A stretch of 64,000 bases of DNA from Protopterus annectens (GCF_019279795.1 NC_056732.1:1071157438-1071221437), one strand, 5' to 3'. Positions 11,492 through 21,964 are shown, counted from the first letter of the stretch. Numbers and translations are program-made. The notes: generated by a model from the letters alone, not told the origin.

Positions 11492-11593
11492 GGACTGCAG
11501 CAATGTGGATCTTCGAACATCTACATTTATGGTAGGTACAAAACTGTACTATGTTCTTCATCTCACATTGCTGCAGTCCTAACAATTGGGTAG
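11492..11593 (+). repeat. DIRS-A internal complementary region
   Basis: Bases 11492-11550 are the reverse complement of the left terminus (ending ...CAAAACTGTACT). Bases 11551-11593 (starting ATGTTCTTCATCT) are the reverse complement of the right terminus. The two termini are therefore abutted head to head, the arrangement thought to template circular DNA formation in DIRS replication. It lies between the recombinase stop and the 3' terminal repeat. Confidence 0.92.
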
Positions 11594-11626
11594 AATCCCA
11601 AAGCAGAGATAAGGGAGGATGGCTAA

Positions 11627-12559
11627 CTACAAGGAAGCAGGAGCTGCCAAAATGCCCTGCAAAACAGCAGTGGCAAAACCAGCCCTAGACTTAGAGTAAA
11701 GTGGCAGGTGATAATGCTTAGAGAAAGTATGTACAGAACTCCAAGTAGCTGCCTCCAAAATATCCTTGGTTGCCACTCCCCTCAAAACAGCTGTTGAAGT
11801 GGCAGTAGCCCTAGTGGAATGAGGCCTAATCCCAGCTGGAATCTCCTTGCCATGATGGGAATAACAGAAAGCAATGCAAAACCCAATCCACTTAGAAATA
11901 GTTTGTTTTGATACAGGCTTGCCCTGAGAACTCAAAGCAAAAGAAACAAACAACTGCTGAGACTGCCTGAAACCTTTAGTTCTGTCCAAATAATAACGCA
12001 ACTGCCTGTGGACATCTAAAGTGTGCAAAATCTTTCCCCTTTATTTTGGGGATTTGCATAAACGTAGGCAAATGAATAGTTTGGTTCAAAGCCACATTAG
12101 AAACCACCTTAGGCATAAAGGAAGGATTAGTACGTAATGATACCCTATCCTTATGGAAAATCAAGAAAGGCTCAACTGCCATAAGGGCCTGTAATTCAGA
12201 AACCCGTCTTGCAGAGGTAATGGCCAACAAAAAAGCAGTCTTCCATGATAAATACTTCAACTCAGCAGTAGCAGCAGGCTCAAAAGGTTGTAGAGTGAGT
12301 TTCTCCAACACAAAATTGAGATCCCAAGCAGGAGTAGGAGCTCTTCGTGGGGTCTTATATTCTTTGCCCCTCTAAGAAATTGCATGAACAAAGGATGAGA
12401 AAACAATGGTGGGTTGCAATCATAGTGAGCTGAAATTGCTGCAGCATGAACCTTAATAGAAGAGAAAGACAAACCTTTGTCTAGTAACTCAGTAAGATAT
12501 TGAAGAGCCACACACAAATTAGGCTCAGAAACATCAAAATCTTTTGCTGCACTCCAAAA
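11627..12559 (-). pseudogene. DIRS-A tyrosine recombinase, frameshifted
   Basis: The integrase would insert the circular DNA intermediate. The catalytic signature is visible in order: first arginine in TSARRVSELQAL, the H-x-x-R box HSTRATATS, and the C-terminal tyrosine in SVHTFSKHYHLPLYSKS. Two frameshifts, near 12290 and 12020, break the frame relative to DIRS-B. Its coding frame is the direct continuation of the upstream 714-codon frame, separated only by a TAG at 12560-12562. Confidence 0.9.
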
Positions 12560-14704
12560 CTAAAATCTCTTCCATTTGTCTGCGTACACTTTCCTTGTAC
12601 TTGGCCTCCTAGCTGCCAAGATAACATTCAAAACTTGCTGAGGAAGTGGAGGCCCACTATGGGTCAAAACAGAATATGCCAGGCTGTGAGGTGCAGAGAG
12701 TGAAGCTTGACATTTAGCAAATGGCTGTCCTCCTGCGACAACAGGTGTGGAATCGAAGGCAAAGGCCATGGAGGCTTCCATACCAGACGTCTCAGTAATG
12801 GGTACCAGTGTTGTCGAGGCCAATCCGGAGCTATTAAGATCATCCTTGGCTTGTCCTGTTTGACTTTCAGAAGTACCTTTAGGAGGAGAGGCAGAGGTGG
12901 AAAGGCATACACATGAAGATTGCTCCAATTGAAGGAAAGAGCATCCACTCTCCAAGCTGTGGGATGAAACCTTTTTGTGCAAAACTTTGGCAGCTGATGG
13001 TTTAGTGGAGAAGCGAACAGATCTATGTCTGGAGTTCCCCATGACACTGTCAATTGCTGAAATACATGAGGATCCAATTTCCACCGTGGGGATCCATAAT
13101 TGCCTGCTCAACACATCTGCGAAGGAGTTCTGTGCTCCTGGCAGAAACCTTGCCTGAAGATTGAGCTGTAAACTGAGAGCAGTCTCCCACAAAATCATTG
13201 CTTGCCCGCATAGAGGATAAGAATGTTCCCCTTGCTTGTTGATGTACCACATGACAGTTGTGTTGTCTGTTAGAATCAACACCTGCCCTGGAAGAAGCAA
13301 TTCCTTGAAAGCAATTAATGCAAACTGGACTGCTAACATCTCCTTCATGTTGATATGTAGATGTTGTAGTCTGACAGGCCACTTGTTTTGTATCCACTTT
13401 CCATTGAGATGAGCTCCCCAAGCTTTGTCTGAGGCATCTGTCGTTAAAATCTGACTCGCCTCTGGCCGGGTCACAGAGAGTCCCTTGTTTAGGTGACATT
13501 CCTGAGCCCACCACAAAAATTCCTTTTGAATGCAAGGTATTATTTGAATGACAGTGTCCAGATCCTGGCAGTGCTGTGTCCATACATTTTTGAGATACCA
13601 TTGCAGCTTCCTCATATGCAGTTTGGCATTGGGAAGCACCAGAATACAAGATGCCATGAACCCTAAGGCTTGAAGGACTGTCCTTGCAGTCAGCCCGGAC
13701 TGATGAGATAGTTGATGGAAGTAAAGGGATAGACTCTTTTGTTTGTCCGGGGTTAAAAAGGCCATCTGGGATGCTGTATTCAGTCTCACACCCAGAAAGC
13801 ACATGTCTTGAGAGGGTACTAGACTGGACTTTATTTCGTTCACAGAATACCCTAGGCATCTTAGCACTGCTATCACAAATTCCAAATGATGAAGGAGCTC
13901 TTCTCTTCCTTGAGCCAGAATTAGGCAGTCGTCCAAATAAGGATAGATCTGTACTCCTTTTAGTCTGAAGAAAGCTATCGCTGGAGCCAGAATTTTCGTG
14001 AACACTCTGGGCGCAGTAGATAAGCCAAAGGGCAATGCAGAGAACTGACAGTGAGAAGTCCCAGCTCGAAAACGTAGATACTTTCTGCAACCTAGTCTGA
14101 TAGGAACATGAAGGTAAGCCTCCTTGAGATCCAAAGTTACCATCCAATGATCTTTGCCCAGCAGAGGTAAAAGCTGCTGCAACGTCAACATTTTGAACTT
14201 GGGAATGTCCAGATAAGTGTTGAGGATAGATAAATCCAAAATTGGTCTCCATGTGTTCCCCTTCTTTGGTACTAGGAACAGGCGAGAATAAAATCCTAGG
14301 CCCACTTCTGGCAGAGGGACCGGCTGTATGGCCCCTAGTCGGAGCAACAGAGAAACCTGCTTGTGAGCCTCTATTCTTTGTTGAGGAGGAACGTCTGGCA
14401 TGCCTGTGAAAGGAGGCAAGGTATGGAAATAAAACCTGTAGCCGTGGTGTATGATATCCAATACCCATCTGTCTTGGGTAATTAAACACCAATTTTCTTT
14501 GAAAAGTGCCAACCGTCCCCCCAAAGGTGCTGCCAGACGAGCAGGCTCCGGCAGCTGAAAAGGTAGGTCATTGGGTCTGCTTACGAAAGGACTGACCCCT
14601 GCCCTCACCCGAAGCCTGTGCAGGAGAACTCCCTGTTCTAGGCCTGAAAGAGCCCTGAGCTCTGCCCTTACCACGTCTAGATCTACCCCTAGACTGGGAA
14701 TCAT
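12560..14704 (-). CDS. DIRS-A reverse transcriptase/RNase H frame (714 codons)
   Basis: One open frame carries the RT (residues about 80-330; catalytic VTLDLKEAY at about 190 and YLDD at 256-259 in place of the usual YxDD) and RNase H (TTDASD near 422, a glutamate in NMKEMLA near 455, LTDNTTVMWYIN near 479). After LSRQ (about residue 534, base 13100) the methyltransferase-like domain continues in a different frame. The original frame nevertheless stays open and leads into the start of the recombinase (RRPSTRKVYADKWKRF), then stops at TAG. The start codon lies inside the 3' part of gag. Confidence 0.85.
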   Translation of the reverse strand: MIPSLGVDLDVVRAELRALSGLEQGVLLHRLRVRAGVSPFVSRPNDLPFQLPEPARLAAPLGGRLALFKENWCLITQDRWVLDIIHHGYRFYFHTLPPFTGMPDVPPQQRIEAHKQVSLLLRLGAIQPVPLPEVGLGFYSRLFLVPKKGNTWRPILDLSILNTYLDIPKFKMLTLQQLLPLLGKDHWMVTLDLKEAYLHVPIRLGCRKYLRFRAGTSHCQFSALPFGLSTAPRVFTKILAPAIAFFRLKGVQIYPYLDDCLILAQGREELLHHLEFVIAVLRCLGYSVNEIKSSLVPSQDMCFLGVRLNTASQMAFLTPDKQKSLSLYFHQLSHQSGLTARTVLQALGFMASCILVLPNAKLHMRKLQWYLKNVWTQHCQDLDTVIQIIPCIQKEFLWWAQECHLNKGLSVTRPEASQILTTDASDKAWGAHLNGKWIQNKWPVRLQHLHINMKEMLAVQFALIAFKELLLPGQVLILTDNTTVMWYINKQGEHSYPLCGQAMILWETALSLQLNLQARFLPGAQNSFADVLSRQLWIPTVEIGSSCISAIDSVMGNSRHRSVRFSTKPSAAKVLHKKVSSHSLESGCSFLQLEQSSCVCLSTSASPPKGTSESQTGQAKDDLNSSGLASTTLVPITETSGMEASMAFAFDSTPVVAGGQPFAKCQASLSAPHSLAYSVLTHSGPPLPQQVLNVILAARRPSTRKVYADKWKRF
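12664..13085 (-). CDS. DIRS-A methyltransferase-like domain, in the alternative frame
   Basis: The frame one base ahead of the RT frame reads PDIDLFASPLNHQLP, AWRVDALSFNW, VYAFPPLPLL and LIAPDWPRQHWYPLL. This is the Dam-like/adenine-methyltransferase-type domain reported downstream of RNase H in DIRS1-like elements. It ends with LTAWHILF and a stop, at a position equivalent to LTAWKIP-stop in DIRS-B. Whether the domain is catalytically active in any DIRS element is not known to me. Confidence 0.75.
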
Positions 14705-16285
14705 AAGAAGGATAAGTCCACCCCTTAGTAGGCCAATTTCTACTAAACTTTGGAGGCTGGACTTGCAAAAAATCTTTAACAGTCTGCATAGACTTAGCTT
14801 TGTCCTCCATTTTCTTTAAAACTGTCTCAACAGGAGGACCAAACAATACGTCAGATTGCAAAGGAGCATCTAAAACCTTGTTTTAACATGTTCAGACAAA
14901 TTCTGATCCCTCAGCCAGGCGTGCCGGCGAAGAACTGACCCAGTGGCAGCCACCCTAGACGAGGCCTGTACAGCATCAAAACCACATTGCAAAGAATGCT
15001 TACCCACCTGTTCAGAAACGTGCACTAAATCTTGCAACTCCTTACAATCAATACCCACTGCCAGAGCATCAACTTTAGATTTCAATTGTGAAAGGAGATA
15101 ATTTTGGTATTTCAACATGTGAAACTGGCAATTCAGAGCCCTCATAGCAAGAGTGGAAGAAGTATAGACTTTCTTGCCCCATCTATCCAAGGCCCTAGCC
15201 TCCTTGTCTGCAGGAACCGGATTCTTAACAACAGAAGCCTTAACACCTTTAGGCCCATGGCTAACAGTTTCCGGGTCTGCCCTAGGACTCTTAAAAAGAT
15301 ACTTAAGAGCTTCAGGCACCCTGTAATACCTATCCGGCTTAACAGGAGCAGGAGGCAAAGAATCAGGATTAAGAGAAGCTTCCATAAAACATCTTCCACA
15401 ACAGTCAAAACAGGAGGTATAGCCAAAGGCCTATGCTGGGGTAACAACAGAAATTCCCTAAGCCTTTTCTGGAATCAGAGAAGTCCTGACCTTCCCACTT
15501 AAAATGCTCCCTCATGGAATGAAGAGTTTCTGAAAAGAAAAATCCTCAGGGGAGTAGCAGAAGGAGTAGAATCATCCACATCAGAATCAGAATAAGGAGA
15601 GTACTCCTGCAAGTCTTCAGTCAAGACTCTGAAACATCTGAAGCCTGCTCAAAACCCCCCAGCTCAGGCTCCACCCTAGGCCGCTTATGAGTTGGGGCAT
15701 AGAACCCTATTCAAAGTAATCAAATCTTCTGCCATTTTAAGCATATGCTTCTTGGGCACAGTACCTGAAGAGCTAGGGGTAACACTAACTGAAGCTAAAC
15801 CTGGCCTGCCCCTGGGGGAAGCCTTGGAAACAGAAGGAGGGCCTAGCCACTTTAGGAAGGGAGGGAGTATAGTAATATGAAGCCCCTCTGCCTGACTAGT
15901 CTCTTGAGAGGCCACATCTTGTAATAACAAGGTCTCCCCCTGTGAACACAAAGAAACCTCTGGTGGAGCCACCGGCTCCACCGACACCTCTAAAGAACCG
16001 CGCCAGGGACTGACGGTTCTTCAAGCCTAGGCTCAACTGCCTTGTCCTTGCGCTTCTTTGAAGAAGCGGGCCGGAGCATCCGACGGCATTTTATAGTTAC
16101 ACCGCTTCCCAAAGACTAACCTCGCACAATCCAACCGCCTCTTTATAGTGCGTATTAAATCTAGCACAAGAGCAACAGCCAACAACATCGTGCTCAGGCC
16201 CTAAGCAAGGAATACACAAAGTATGATAATCTTTATGCGGTATCTGTTTCCCACAAGAAATGCAATTATTAACTTTTTCTGACAT
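14568..16285 (-). pseudogene. DIRS-A gag-like protein, frameshifted
   Basis: The N-terminus MSEKVNNCISCGKQIP starts at 16285 and carries a C-x2-C ... H-x3-C-x2-CLGPEH zinc-knuckle-like module shared by all three DIRS copies. Later landmarks are QHRPLAIPPVL (near 15430), PVKPDRYYRVPEAL (near 15330), LDRWGKKVYTSSTLAMRALNC (near 15170), KDFLQVQPPKFSRNWP (near 14770) and a basic GRSRRGKGRAQGS tail. The frame is broken near 16100, 15690, 15500 and 14870. It probably binds nucleic acid in the element particle (inference). Confidence 0.8.
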
Positions 16286-16436
16286 CCGTAAATGACTGAG
16301 GCAAGAAAAAACTAAAATATTCCCCAACGGGGTACTTAGCCAACTTTGAATCCGGTCTGAAACTTCTAAATTGAAAAATCTCAGAACGCCAACCGGCACT
16401 TGCAATACTGCTTCTGCATCGGACCATGCGGCAAAA

Positions 16437-16600
16437 AAGACTGAGGATATGACGCCGGTCATGCGCATTTGTACCCTGACGTACTGACGTCAGTCAAATG
16501 CGCCCTGACCAACTTCAGCCTTATACTTTGATATTCAGGCCGACCGAGGACAGCGGACTACCCAATTGTTAGGACTGCAGCAATGTAAGATGAAGAACAT
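16437..16600 (+). repeat. DIRS-A inverted terminal repeat, + strand right end (5' end of element)
   Basis: It is an inverted copy of 11150-11330 and ends AAGATGAAGAACAT at 16600. The region also contains the 5' leader just upstream of gag. Confidence 0.88.
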
Positions 16601-19318
16601 CTGAAACATTTCCTGTGTGTAATTATCTCTTGGCTAGTGGGGGCTGGTTCTTTTGTGTTCTTGTAAAAAAAAAAAAAAAAAAAAGTTTCTGTCTTTTGCA
16701 CACAGTGCAGACTAAAGAAGTTGTGACTGCAGCTGAGCTACAAAATATAAGTATCATCTTGATTTTTTTTTATTATTTTTACAGATTACTGTTTTTACAA
16801 TTTAATATATATAAAGCACTTTGTCTATTCAGTATCTTCACAAATCCTTATCTGTTTAAAACTTTCATTTGTCTCTAGTGCTTGCTGTCTTGTAAGCTAT
16901 TGTGTAAACTGAAACATTTCCTCATTGTAATTATCTCTTGGCTAGTAGGGGCTGGTTCTTTTGTGTTCTTGTAAAAAAAAAAAGTTTCTGTCTTTTGCAC
17001 ACAGTGCAGACTAGAGAAGTTGTGACTGCAGCTGAGCTACAAAATATAAGTATCATCTTGATTTTTTGATTATTTTTACAGATTACTGTTTTTACAATTT
17101 AATATATATAAAGCACTTTGTCTATTCAGTATCTTCACAAATCCTTATCTGTTTAAAAACTTTCATTTGTCTCTAGTGCTTGCTGTCTTGTAGGCTATTG
17201 TGTAAACTGAAACATTTCCTCTGTGTAATTATCTCTTGGCTAGTGGGGGCTGGTTCTTTTGTGTTCTTGTAAAAAAAAAAAAAAAAAAAGTTTCTGTCTT
17301 TTGCACACAGTGCAGACTAGAGAAGTTGTGACTGCAGCTGAGCTACAAAATATAAGTATCATCTTGATTTTTTTATTATTTTTACAGATTACTGTTTTTA
17401 CAATTTAATATATATAAAGCACTTTGTCTATTCAGTATCTTCACAAATCCTTATCTGTTTAAAAACTTTCATTTGTCTCTAGTGCTTGCTGTCTTGTAGG
17501 CTATTGTGTAAACTGAAACATTTCCTCTGTAATTATCTCTTGGCTAGTGGGGGCTGGTTCTTTTGTGTTCTTGTAAAAAAAAAAAAGTTTCTGTCATTTG
17601 CACACAGTGCAGACTAGAGAAGTTGTGACTGCAGCTGAGCTACAAAATATAAGTATCATCTTGATTTTTTTGATTATTTTTACAGATTACTGTGTTTACA
17701 ATTTAATATATATAAAGCACTTTGTCTATTCAGTATCTTCACAAATCCTTATCTGTTTAAAAACTTTCATTTATCTCTAGTGCTTGCTGTCTTGTAGACC
17801 ATTGTGTAAACTGAAACATTTCCTCTGTGTAATTATCTCTTGGCTAGTGGGGGCTGGTTCTTTTGTGTTCTTGTAAAAAAAAAAAAAAAAAAAGTTTCTG
17901 TCTTTTGCACACAGTGCAGACTAGAGACGTTGTGACTGCAGCTGAGCTGCAAAATATAAGTATCATCTTGATTTTTTTTGATTATTTTTACAGATTACTG
18001 TTTTTACACTTTAATATATATAAAGCACTTTGTCTATTCAGTATCTTCACAAATCCTTATCTGTTTAAAAACGTTCATTTGTCTCTAGTGCTTGCTGTCT
18101 TGTAGGCCATTGTGTAAACTGAAACATTTCCTCTGTGTAATTATCTCTTGGCTAGTGGGGGCTGGTTCTTTTGTGTTCTTGTAAAAAAAAAAAAAAAGTT
18201 TCTGTCTTTTGCACACAGTGCAGACTAGAGAAGTTGTGACTGCAGCTGAGCTACAAAATATAAGTATCATCTTGGTTTTTTTGATTATTTTTACAGATTA
18301 CTGTTTTTACAATTTAATATATATAAAGCACTTTGCCTATTCAGTATCTTCACAAATCCTTATCTGTTTAAAAACTTTCATTTGTCTCTAGTGCTTGCTG
18401 TCTTGTAGGCCATTGTGTAAACTGAAACATTTCCTCTGTGTAATTATCTCTTGGCTAGTGGGGCTGGTTCTTTTGTGTTCTTGTAAAAAAAAAAAAAAAA
18501 GTTTCTGTCTTTTGCACACAGTGCAGACTAGAGAAGTTGTGACTGCAGCTGAGCTACAAAATATAATATCTTGATTTTTTTTTGATTATTTTTACAGATT
18601 ACTGTTTTTACAATTTAATATATATAAAGCACTTTGTCTATTCAGTATCTTCACAAATCCTTATCTGTTTAAAAACTTTCCTTTGTCTCTAGTGCTTGCT
18701 GTCTTGTAGGCTATTGTGTAAACTGAAACATTTCCTCTGTGTAATTATCTCTTGGCTAGTGGGGGCTGGTTCTTTTGTGTTCTTGTAAAAATAAAAAAAG
18801 TTTCTGTCTTTTGCACACAGTGCAGACTAGAGAAGTTGTGACTGCAGCTGAGCTACAAAATATAAGTATCATCTTGATTTTTTTATTACTTTTACAGATT
18901 ACTGTTTTTACAATTTAATATATATAAAGCACTTTGTCTATTCAGTATCTTCACAAATCCTTATCTGTTTAAAAACTTTCATTTGTCTCTAGTGCTTGCT
19001 GTCTTGTAGGCTATTGTGTAAACTGAAACATTTCCTCTGTGTAATTATCTCTTGGCTAGTGGGGGCTGGTTCTTTTGTGTTCTTGTAAAAAAAAAAAAAA
19101 GTTTCTGACTTTTGCACACAGTGCAGACTAGAGAAGTTGTGACTGCAGCTGAGCTACAAAATATAAGTATCATCTTGATTTTTTGATTATTTTTACAGAT
19201 TACTGTTTTTACAATTTAATATATATAAAGCACTTTGTCTATTCAGTATCTTCACAAATCCTTATCTGTTTAAAAACGTTCATTTGTCTCTAGTGCTTGC
19301 TGTCTTGTAGGCCATTTT
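16601..19318 (+). repeat. ~302-bp tandem repeat array, second block (9 monomers)
   Basis: The marker CACACAGTGCAGAC recurs near 16702, 17001, 17308, 17604, 17911, 18216, 18517, 18817 and 19118. The phase continues exactly from the monomer interrupted at 11126. The internal A-run reaches about 20 bases in the first monomer. The array ends at GTAGGCCATT (19318), where CR1-A leader sequence appears to begin. Confidence 0.95.
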
Positions 19319-19607
19319 GTATCACCCTCCCTCCCTGTTGGTGTCTTGCTCTTATACTTGGTGGCTTTGCAGTTGCCCGCCCCTACTGTGACACACCTCC
19401 CAGTCTAGTGTCATTAGCTCATTCTGCTTAATACAGAGAGAACATTTGATAAGGCCTTCTGTTCCTCTTTTTTCCCTTTCAAAAAGTAAAACAAAACTTT
19501 TTTTTTCTCTTTCGCCTGAACCTTCTTGTGTTCTGACTGTCCTTCTCAAACATTTTGGAAGTATACAGTATATTTCAGAGTATTTGTTATAACTGTATTT
19601 GCTATAA

Positions 19608-20741
19608 CTGATTTAAGTATTTTTTTCTGGCTTTTTGATTATTTACTGCTTAGCGACTGCATTTTAGCCTGTTTATACAGCTCTGCATTCTATTTAAACT
19701 GTTTTTGTGTTGATTAACTGTTTTGCACTTTTAAAAAGTTAGTTGTTGCTTAATTTTACCTGTAGGCTAACACACTCAAGTGTGCTAGCCGCTTAAAAGC
19801 ATTTACTGTCTGTTTTTCCTCTGTTTTCTGCAAAAAAAAAAAAAAATCTTGTTTTCCCGCCTTACTGAACTAGAATAGTCCAGTCTTCAGAGTTTGCTGA
19901 TCTCTGGGCTTTGGCTTGGTTCCTGTGCTATTCCATATCCTTATTTGGATAAAGGGAAGCGTCTTTGTTCACCAGTGGGAGTGGGGAGCACTGAGCGGCC
20001 TATTTGTCCCTAGAGGAGTGGTTCCAGCCAGAAACTTGTAGTCTATTGGCCATTTTGGGTCAATTCCTAGCTCTTTTCAGCCCCCTGTAATTAAGCCCGC
20101 TTTAGTGCGCTTTTTCGCTTGTATTCAACTCAGCACAGCTCCTCGTGGTGTACTGCAGAGTTCTACAAGCAGCAGAGAGCAAGAGAGTGACTTTTTCCTG
20201 ATTTAAGTATTTTTTTCTGGCTTTTTGATTATTTACTGCTTAGCGACTGCTTTTTCGCCTGTTTATACAGCTCTGCATTCTATTTAAACTGTTTTTGTGT
20301 TGATTAACTGTTTTGCACTTTTAAAAAAGTTATTTGTTGCTTAATTTTACTTGTAGGCTAACACACTCAAGTGCGCTAGCCGTTTAAAAGCATTTATAGC
20401 ATTTACTGTCGGTTTTTCTTCTGTTTTCTGCAAAAAAGAAAAAAAAACAAAAAAATCTTGTTTTCCCGCCTTACTGAACTAGAATAGTCCAGTCTTCAGA
20501 GTTTGTTGATCTCTGGGCTTTGGCTTGGTTTCTGTGCTATTCCATATCCTTATTTGGATAAAGGGAAGCTTCTTTGTTCACCAGTGGGAGTGGGGAGCAC
20601 TGAGCAGCCTATTTGTCCCTAGAGCAGTGGTTCCAGCCAGGAACTTGTAGTCTATTGGCCATTTTGGGTCAATTCCTAGGTCTTTTCAACCCCCTGCTAT
20701 AAAGCCCACTTTAGCGCTTTGCGTGATTTAGCGGAGTTGCC
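19608..20741 (+). repeat. 590-bp tandem duplication in the CR1-A 5' leader
   Basis: CTGATTTAAGTATTTTTTTC at 19608 recurs at 20198. The following ~540 bases match closely (GCTAACACACTCAAGTG, CCGCCTTACTGAACTAG, CATATCCTTATTTGGATAA), with an added AGCATTT and an A-run difference. Duplicated leader units upstream of a LINE ORF1 suggest repeated promoter units, as known for some L1 families; promoter function here is inference. Confidence 0.85.
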
Positions 20742-21031
20742 CATAGAGCACCATCGGCAGCCGGTTAAACAAGGTTAAACTATTTCTGGCTCTGTAAAGT
20801 CTGCTCTTCAATTTTTCCCTTAGAACTTCTCTACTTGCAATCTAAACAGTCTATTCTCTATCTCAAAAGCTCAGCACTTGCTCCTAAAGCATTTTATATA
20901 GGTAAAGTACTTGTATACTAAACAAAGTACTACATTAGCCTAGAATCCCCTTGAATACCCATTTCCCTATAGGTCCCTTCTGACTCAGTTACACAGCAAA
21001 CTTTTCACTTTTCTAGCATGTCAAGGGTCAG

Positions 21032-21950
21032 TTGCTAGCGCCCTCTCCTGTTCAGCTGGTGAATCTGGGCATCTTGAGGCAATGTTACAATTGCCTCATG
21101 TACACAGACAACCCACTCCTTCTCCCACAAAACACAAATACATGTGAGAGATGCAACTATATAGCCAAACTGGAGGCTGAGCTCTCTCAACTCAGGACTG
21201 GCAAGACCAGACAGGAGGAGAAGGAAACCACGCACACCACAAACCCAGTTTCACATAGAACTATCACAACTGCAAAACAAACACATAAACACACAAAGAC
21301 ATACTGGAGGCACTGATCAAAAATCTACCAAAAATACAGAGGCCTCCAAAGCAGACACCCAAGCAACTGCCACCTCAAGACATAAGACATGCAACACATA
21401 GTTCTCAAAGTCAGTGTGCTAAACAGACACAGCCCTTAAGGCCAAACACAATGCCAGACACGCTTGTTATAGGTGACTCCATAGTCAGACACACTGACGT
21501 CCCTCTCACCAGACTGAACAAGGAAAAGATCACAGTTAGCTGCCTGTCAGGCGCTAGAATCCGCCACATAACACAAGCACTCAGGTCACTCCACAGCAAG
21601 TACAAGTATGACTCAGTCATTGTCCATGCCGGTGTGAACGACCTGAGACGTACCTCCCTGGACTACATGAAAAGAGACATAGAGGGGCTCTCAGATTATG
21701 TAGCCCAGGCCGGTATGACCCTGACCCTGAGCAGTATCCTACCCTCACCAAGAATGATGCCACAATACAGAGACAAAATGATCAGCTTTAAATAATTGGC
21801 TTAATTACTGGTATCATTCTAAGGGGGTCCAATGTCTGTTTGCCTGGGATGACATGCTTGACAAGCCATGCTGCTTCGCAAGGGACGGCTTGCACCTGTC
21901 ACCCCTGGACTTCCGGATATTGGCAAAGGCTCCTGCCACCCCCATAGTGC
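21032..21950 (+). pseudogene. CR1-A ORF1: zinc-finger plus SGNH/GDSL esterase
   Basis: The first part has paired CxxC motifs (QCYNC and TCERCNYIAKLEAELSQL), consistent with a nucleic-acid-binding zinc module leading into a coiled coil. The second part is the esterase: VIGDSIVRH with the nucleophilic serine (21463-21490), HAGVNDL with the oxyanion Asn (near 21630), and FARDGLHLSP with the Asp-x-x-His pair (near 21885). All four catalytic-block residues are still present. The frame breaks near 21316 and at a TAA near 21793. The exact role of the esterase in CR1 replication is not established. Confidence 0.85.
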
Positions 21951-21964
21951 CTTTTTTAGGCAAG

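Larger units (their letters stand above)
11127..16600 (-). mobile_element. DIRS-type tyrosine-recombinase retrotransposon A
   Basis: A 5.47-kb element with coding order gag, RT/RNase H, methyltransferase-like, tyrosine recombinase on the minus strand. The ends are inverted repeats of about 170-200 bp. An internal complementary region at 11492-11593 matches both ends. The insertion site is exact: the left flank ends GTGTAAA and the right flank starts CTGAAAC. Joining them regenerates the repeat monomer with no duplication or loss, as expected for recombinase-mediated integration of a circular intermediate. It is inactive: gag and recombinase are frameshifted. Confidence 0.95.

Noticed and set aside
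13050..14492. A 480-codon open frame overlapping the DIRS-A RT in another phase
   Set aside because: It carries no RT motifs apart from a few codons at its end, and is a shadow of the RT frame, which has all the catalytic motifs.
8382..18391. Repeated ~60-100-residue reading frames such as MHTVQTREVVTAAELQ in each tandem monomer
   Set aside because: They exist only because the monomer is repeated; frame and length vary with the A-run, both strands give similar frames, and no family is recognisable.
8016..19318. CRISPR-like array
   Set aside because: Units of about 302 bases are contiguous copies with no unique spacers, and the context is eukaryotic.
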